DNA of 64,000 nt from Rhodobacter capsulatus (lineage in GTDB: Bacteria; Pseudomonadota; Alphaproteobacteria; Rhodobacterales; Rhodobacteraceae): the NCBI RefSeq assembly GCF_005144475.1, contig NZ_SWJZ01000008.1:62001-126000 (forward strand), in the 5' to 3' direction. The notes beneath the pieces were generated by a model. It was not told where the DNA came from, did no database searches, and worked only from the letters and a program-made list of their open reading frames with translations. Positions 63,229 through 64,000 of the stretch are shown piece after piece (within the stretch, counting starts at the first letter, position 1; each line of letters opens with the position of its first letter). The position numbers were made by a program, and so were the translations under genes.

Positions 63229-63921
63229 TCAGCCGAGACTGTAGCCGGTTCCGCGCACGGTACGCACGGGATCGGCGCCACCATTCACCATCAGCGCCTT
63301 GCGCAGCCGCCCCACATGCACGTCGATGGTGCGGGTGTCGACATAGATGTCGCGCCCCCAGACCCGGTCGAGCAGCTGATCGCGGGTCCAGACCCGGCCC
63401 GGCTTTTCCATCAGCGTCGACAGAAGCCGGAACTCGGTCGGACCCAGTTTCAGCGGCTGGCCGTCGCGAAAGACCCGGTGCTCGGCGGCATCCAGAATGA
63501 TGTCGTCGAACACCAGCCGCTCGCCCATCGTCGCGGGCCGGGTGCGGCGCAGCTGCGTGCGCAGCCGCGCCATCAGCTCCACCACCGAATAGGGCTTCAC
63601 CACGTAATCATCGGCGCCGGTTTCCAGCCCCCGCACCCGGTCGGTTTCCTCGGACCGGGCCGAAAGCATGATGATCGGGATCGACCGGGTTTCGGGATTG
63701 GCCTTGACCCGACGGCAGATCTCGATGCCCGAGACATTGGGCAGCATCCAGTCGAGCACGACCAGATCCGGCTTTTCCTCGCGCAGGAACAACAGCGCCT
63801 CGTCACCGTTCACCGCCATCACCACCCGAAACCCTTCGGCTTCAAGGTTGTATTGCAGAACTTCGCGCTGCGCCGACTCGTCCTCGACCACCAAAACACA
63901 GGGCTGTTGCGCGGGACTCAT
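63229..63921 (-). CDS. phoB: Phosphate regulon response regulator PhoB
   Basis: 230 residues. The receiver domain has the phospho-acceptor Asp57 in LVVLDWMLPNVSG, with Lys in YVVKPYSVVEL near 108. The OmpR-type winged helix (about 130-228) has DQLLDRVWGRDIYVDTRT and IDVHVGRLRKAL. It activates Pho-box promoters when PhoR senses low phosphate. It starts three bases after the end of phoU, matching the usual pstSCAB-phoU-phoB order. ATG 63921 is the natural start. Confidence 0.94.
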   Translation of the reverse strand: MSPAQQPCVLVVEDESAQREVLQYNLEAEGFRVVMAVNGDEALLFLREEKPDLVVLDWMLPNVSGIEICRRVKANPETRSIPIIMLSARSEETDRVRGLETGADDYVVKPYSVVELMARLRTQLRRTRPATMGERLVFDDIILDAAEHRVFRDGQPLKLGPTEFRLLSTLMEKPGRVWTRDQLLDRVWGRDIYVDTRTIDVHVGRLRKALMVNGGADPVRTVRGTGYSLG

Positions 63922-63924
63922 CGA

Positions 63925-64000
63925 TCAGCTCTCCAGCGGCTTGACGGCCACCACGCCATCGGATTTCGGCCGCGGCTCCTCGGGCATCTGGCCGGTGACA
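63925..64000 (-). CDS. phoU: PhoU C-terminal end (runs off window)
   Basis: Only 24 codons plus the stop (63925-63927) are visible. They read VTGQMPEEPRPKSDG followed by VVAVKPLES. The LVTGxxPxxRPKxD tail is typical of the alphaproteobacterial PhoU C-terminus, and the position directly before phoB supports it. PhoU links the Pst transporter to PhoR and dampens the Pho response. Confidence is moderate because so little is seen. Confidence 0.75.
   Translation of the reverse strand, partial: VTGQMPEEPRPKSDGVVAVKPLES

Noticed and set aside
1-64000. CRISPR array, prophage, toxin-antitoxin or anti-phage defence island
   Set aside because: No spaced direct repeats, phage structural genes, transposases or defence-type nucleases were found; gene content is core metabolism, envelope and motility.

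Overview
The window is GC-rich (about two thirds G+C by eye), densely packed alphaproteobacterial chromosome. Gene content, the serC leader RNA, an Irr-type iron box, a CtrA-like site in the flagellar promoter region and Rhodobacteraceae-style intergenic repeats all point to the family Rhodobacteraceae. I infer Rhodobacter, most likely R. capsulatus, from overall resemblance; no search was run. There is no prophage, integrase, CRISPR array, rRNA operon or complete insertion sequence. Almost everything is core or lineage-core chromosome.

Layout: 0-9.3 kb holds a DUF6478 fragment, a lipoprotein, N-acetylglucosamine salvage (nagK-nagA), the serine pathway (serB divergent from serC-serA, with a leader RNA), a phosphatase and a thiolase. 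9.3-21.5 kb holds a PBP1C/alpha-2-macroglobulin pair, a soluble hybrid histidine kinase, recQ and yggT. 21.6-26.1 kb holds a thioesterase, an MFS permease, mepA, a phytase-like esterase and a queuosine-precursor transporter. 26.13-26.48 kb, the only gene-poor stretch over 300 bases, contains a compact structured transcript with a tiny ORF, an exceptionally long Shine-Dalgarno match and two terminators. 26.5-29.5 kb is the isoprenoid operon xseB-ispA-dxs.

29.6-37 kb holds an AEC transporter/HAD/ornithine-cyclodeaminase operon, the membrane ferritin mbfA with an Irr box, a 52-residue secreted protein behind three operator-like palindromes, pncA-pncB and a PiT phosphate transporter. 37-43.5 kb holds a coupled arfB/aminotransferase/kinase/Nudix operon, dapF-mtaB, tRNA-Lys and msrB-msrA. 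43.5-51.6 kb is a divergent flagellar cluster: fliF-fliH-fliN-fliP leftward, fliL-(DUF6468)-motE-motA-large periplasmic protein rightward. 51.7-64 kb holds a hemin-degrading factor, rph-rdgB-ridA-hemW, hrcA-grpE, mutS, maeB, a ribokinase-family gene and phoB with the end of phoU.

Most neighbouring co-directional genes overlap by ATGA or sit within a few bases, so translational coupling is the rule. Transcript ends are often marked by a repeated palindrome with the core GTATTTG..CCAAGAAGAA, which seems to double as a terminator. The items most worth a second look are the 26.2 kb RNA, the triple operator at 33.2 kb, the dispersed palindrome family, the CtrA-like box at 46.85 kb and the kinase/phospho-lyase-like operon at 37-40 kb.
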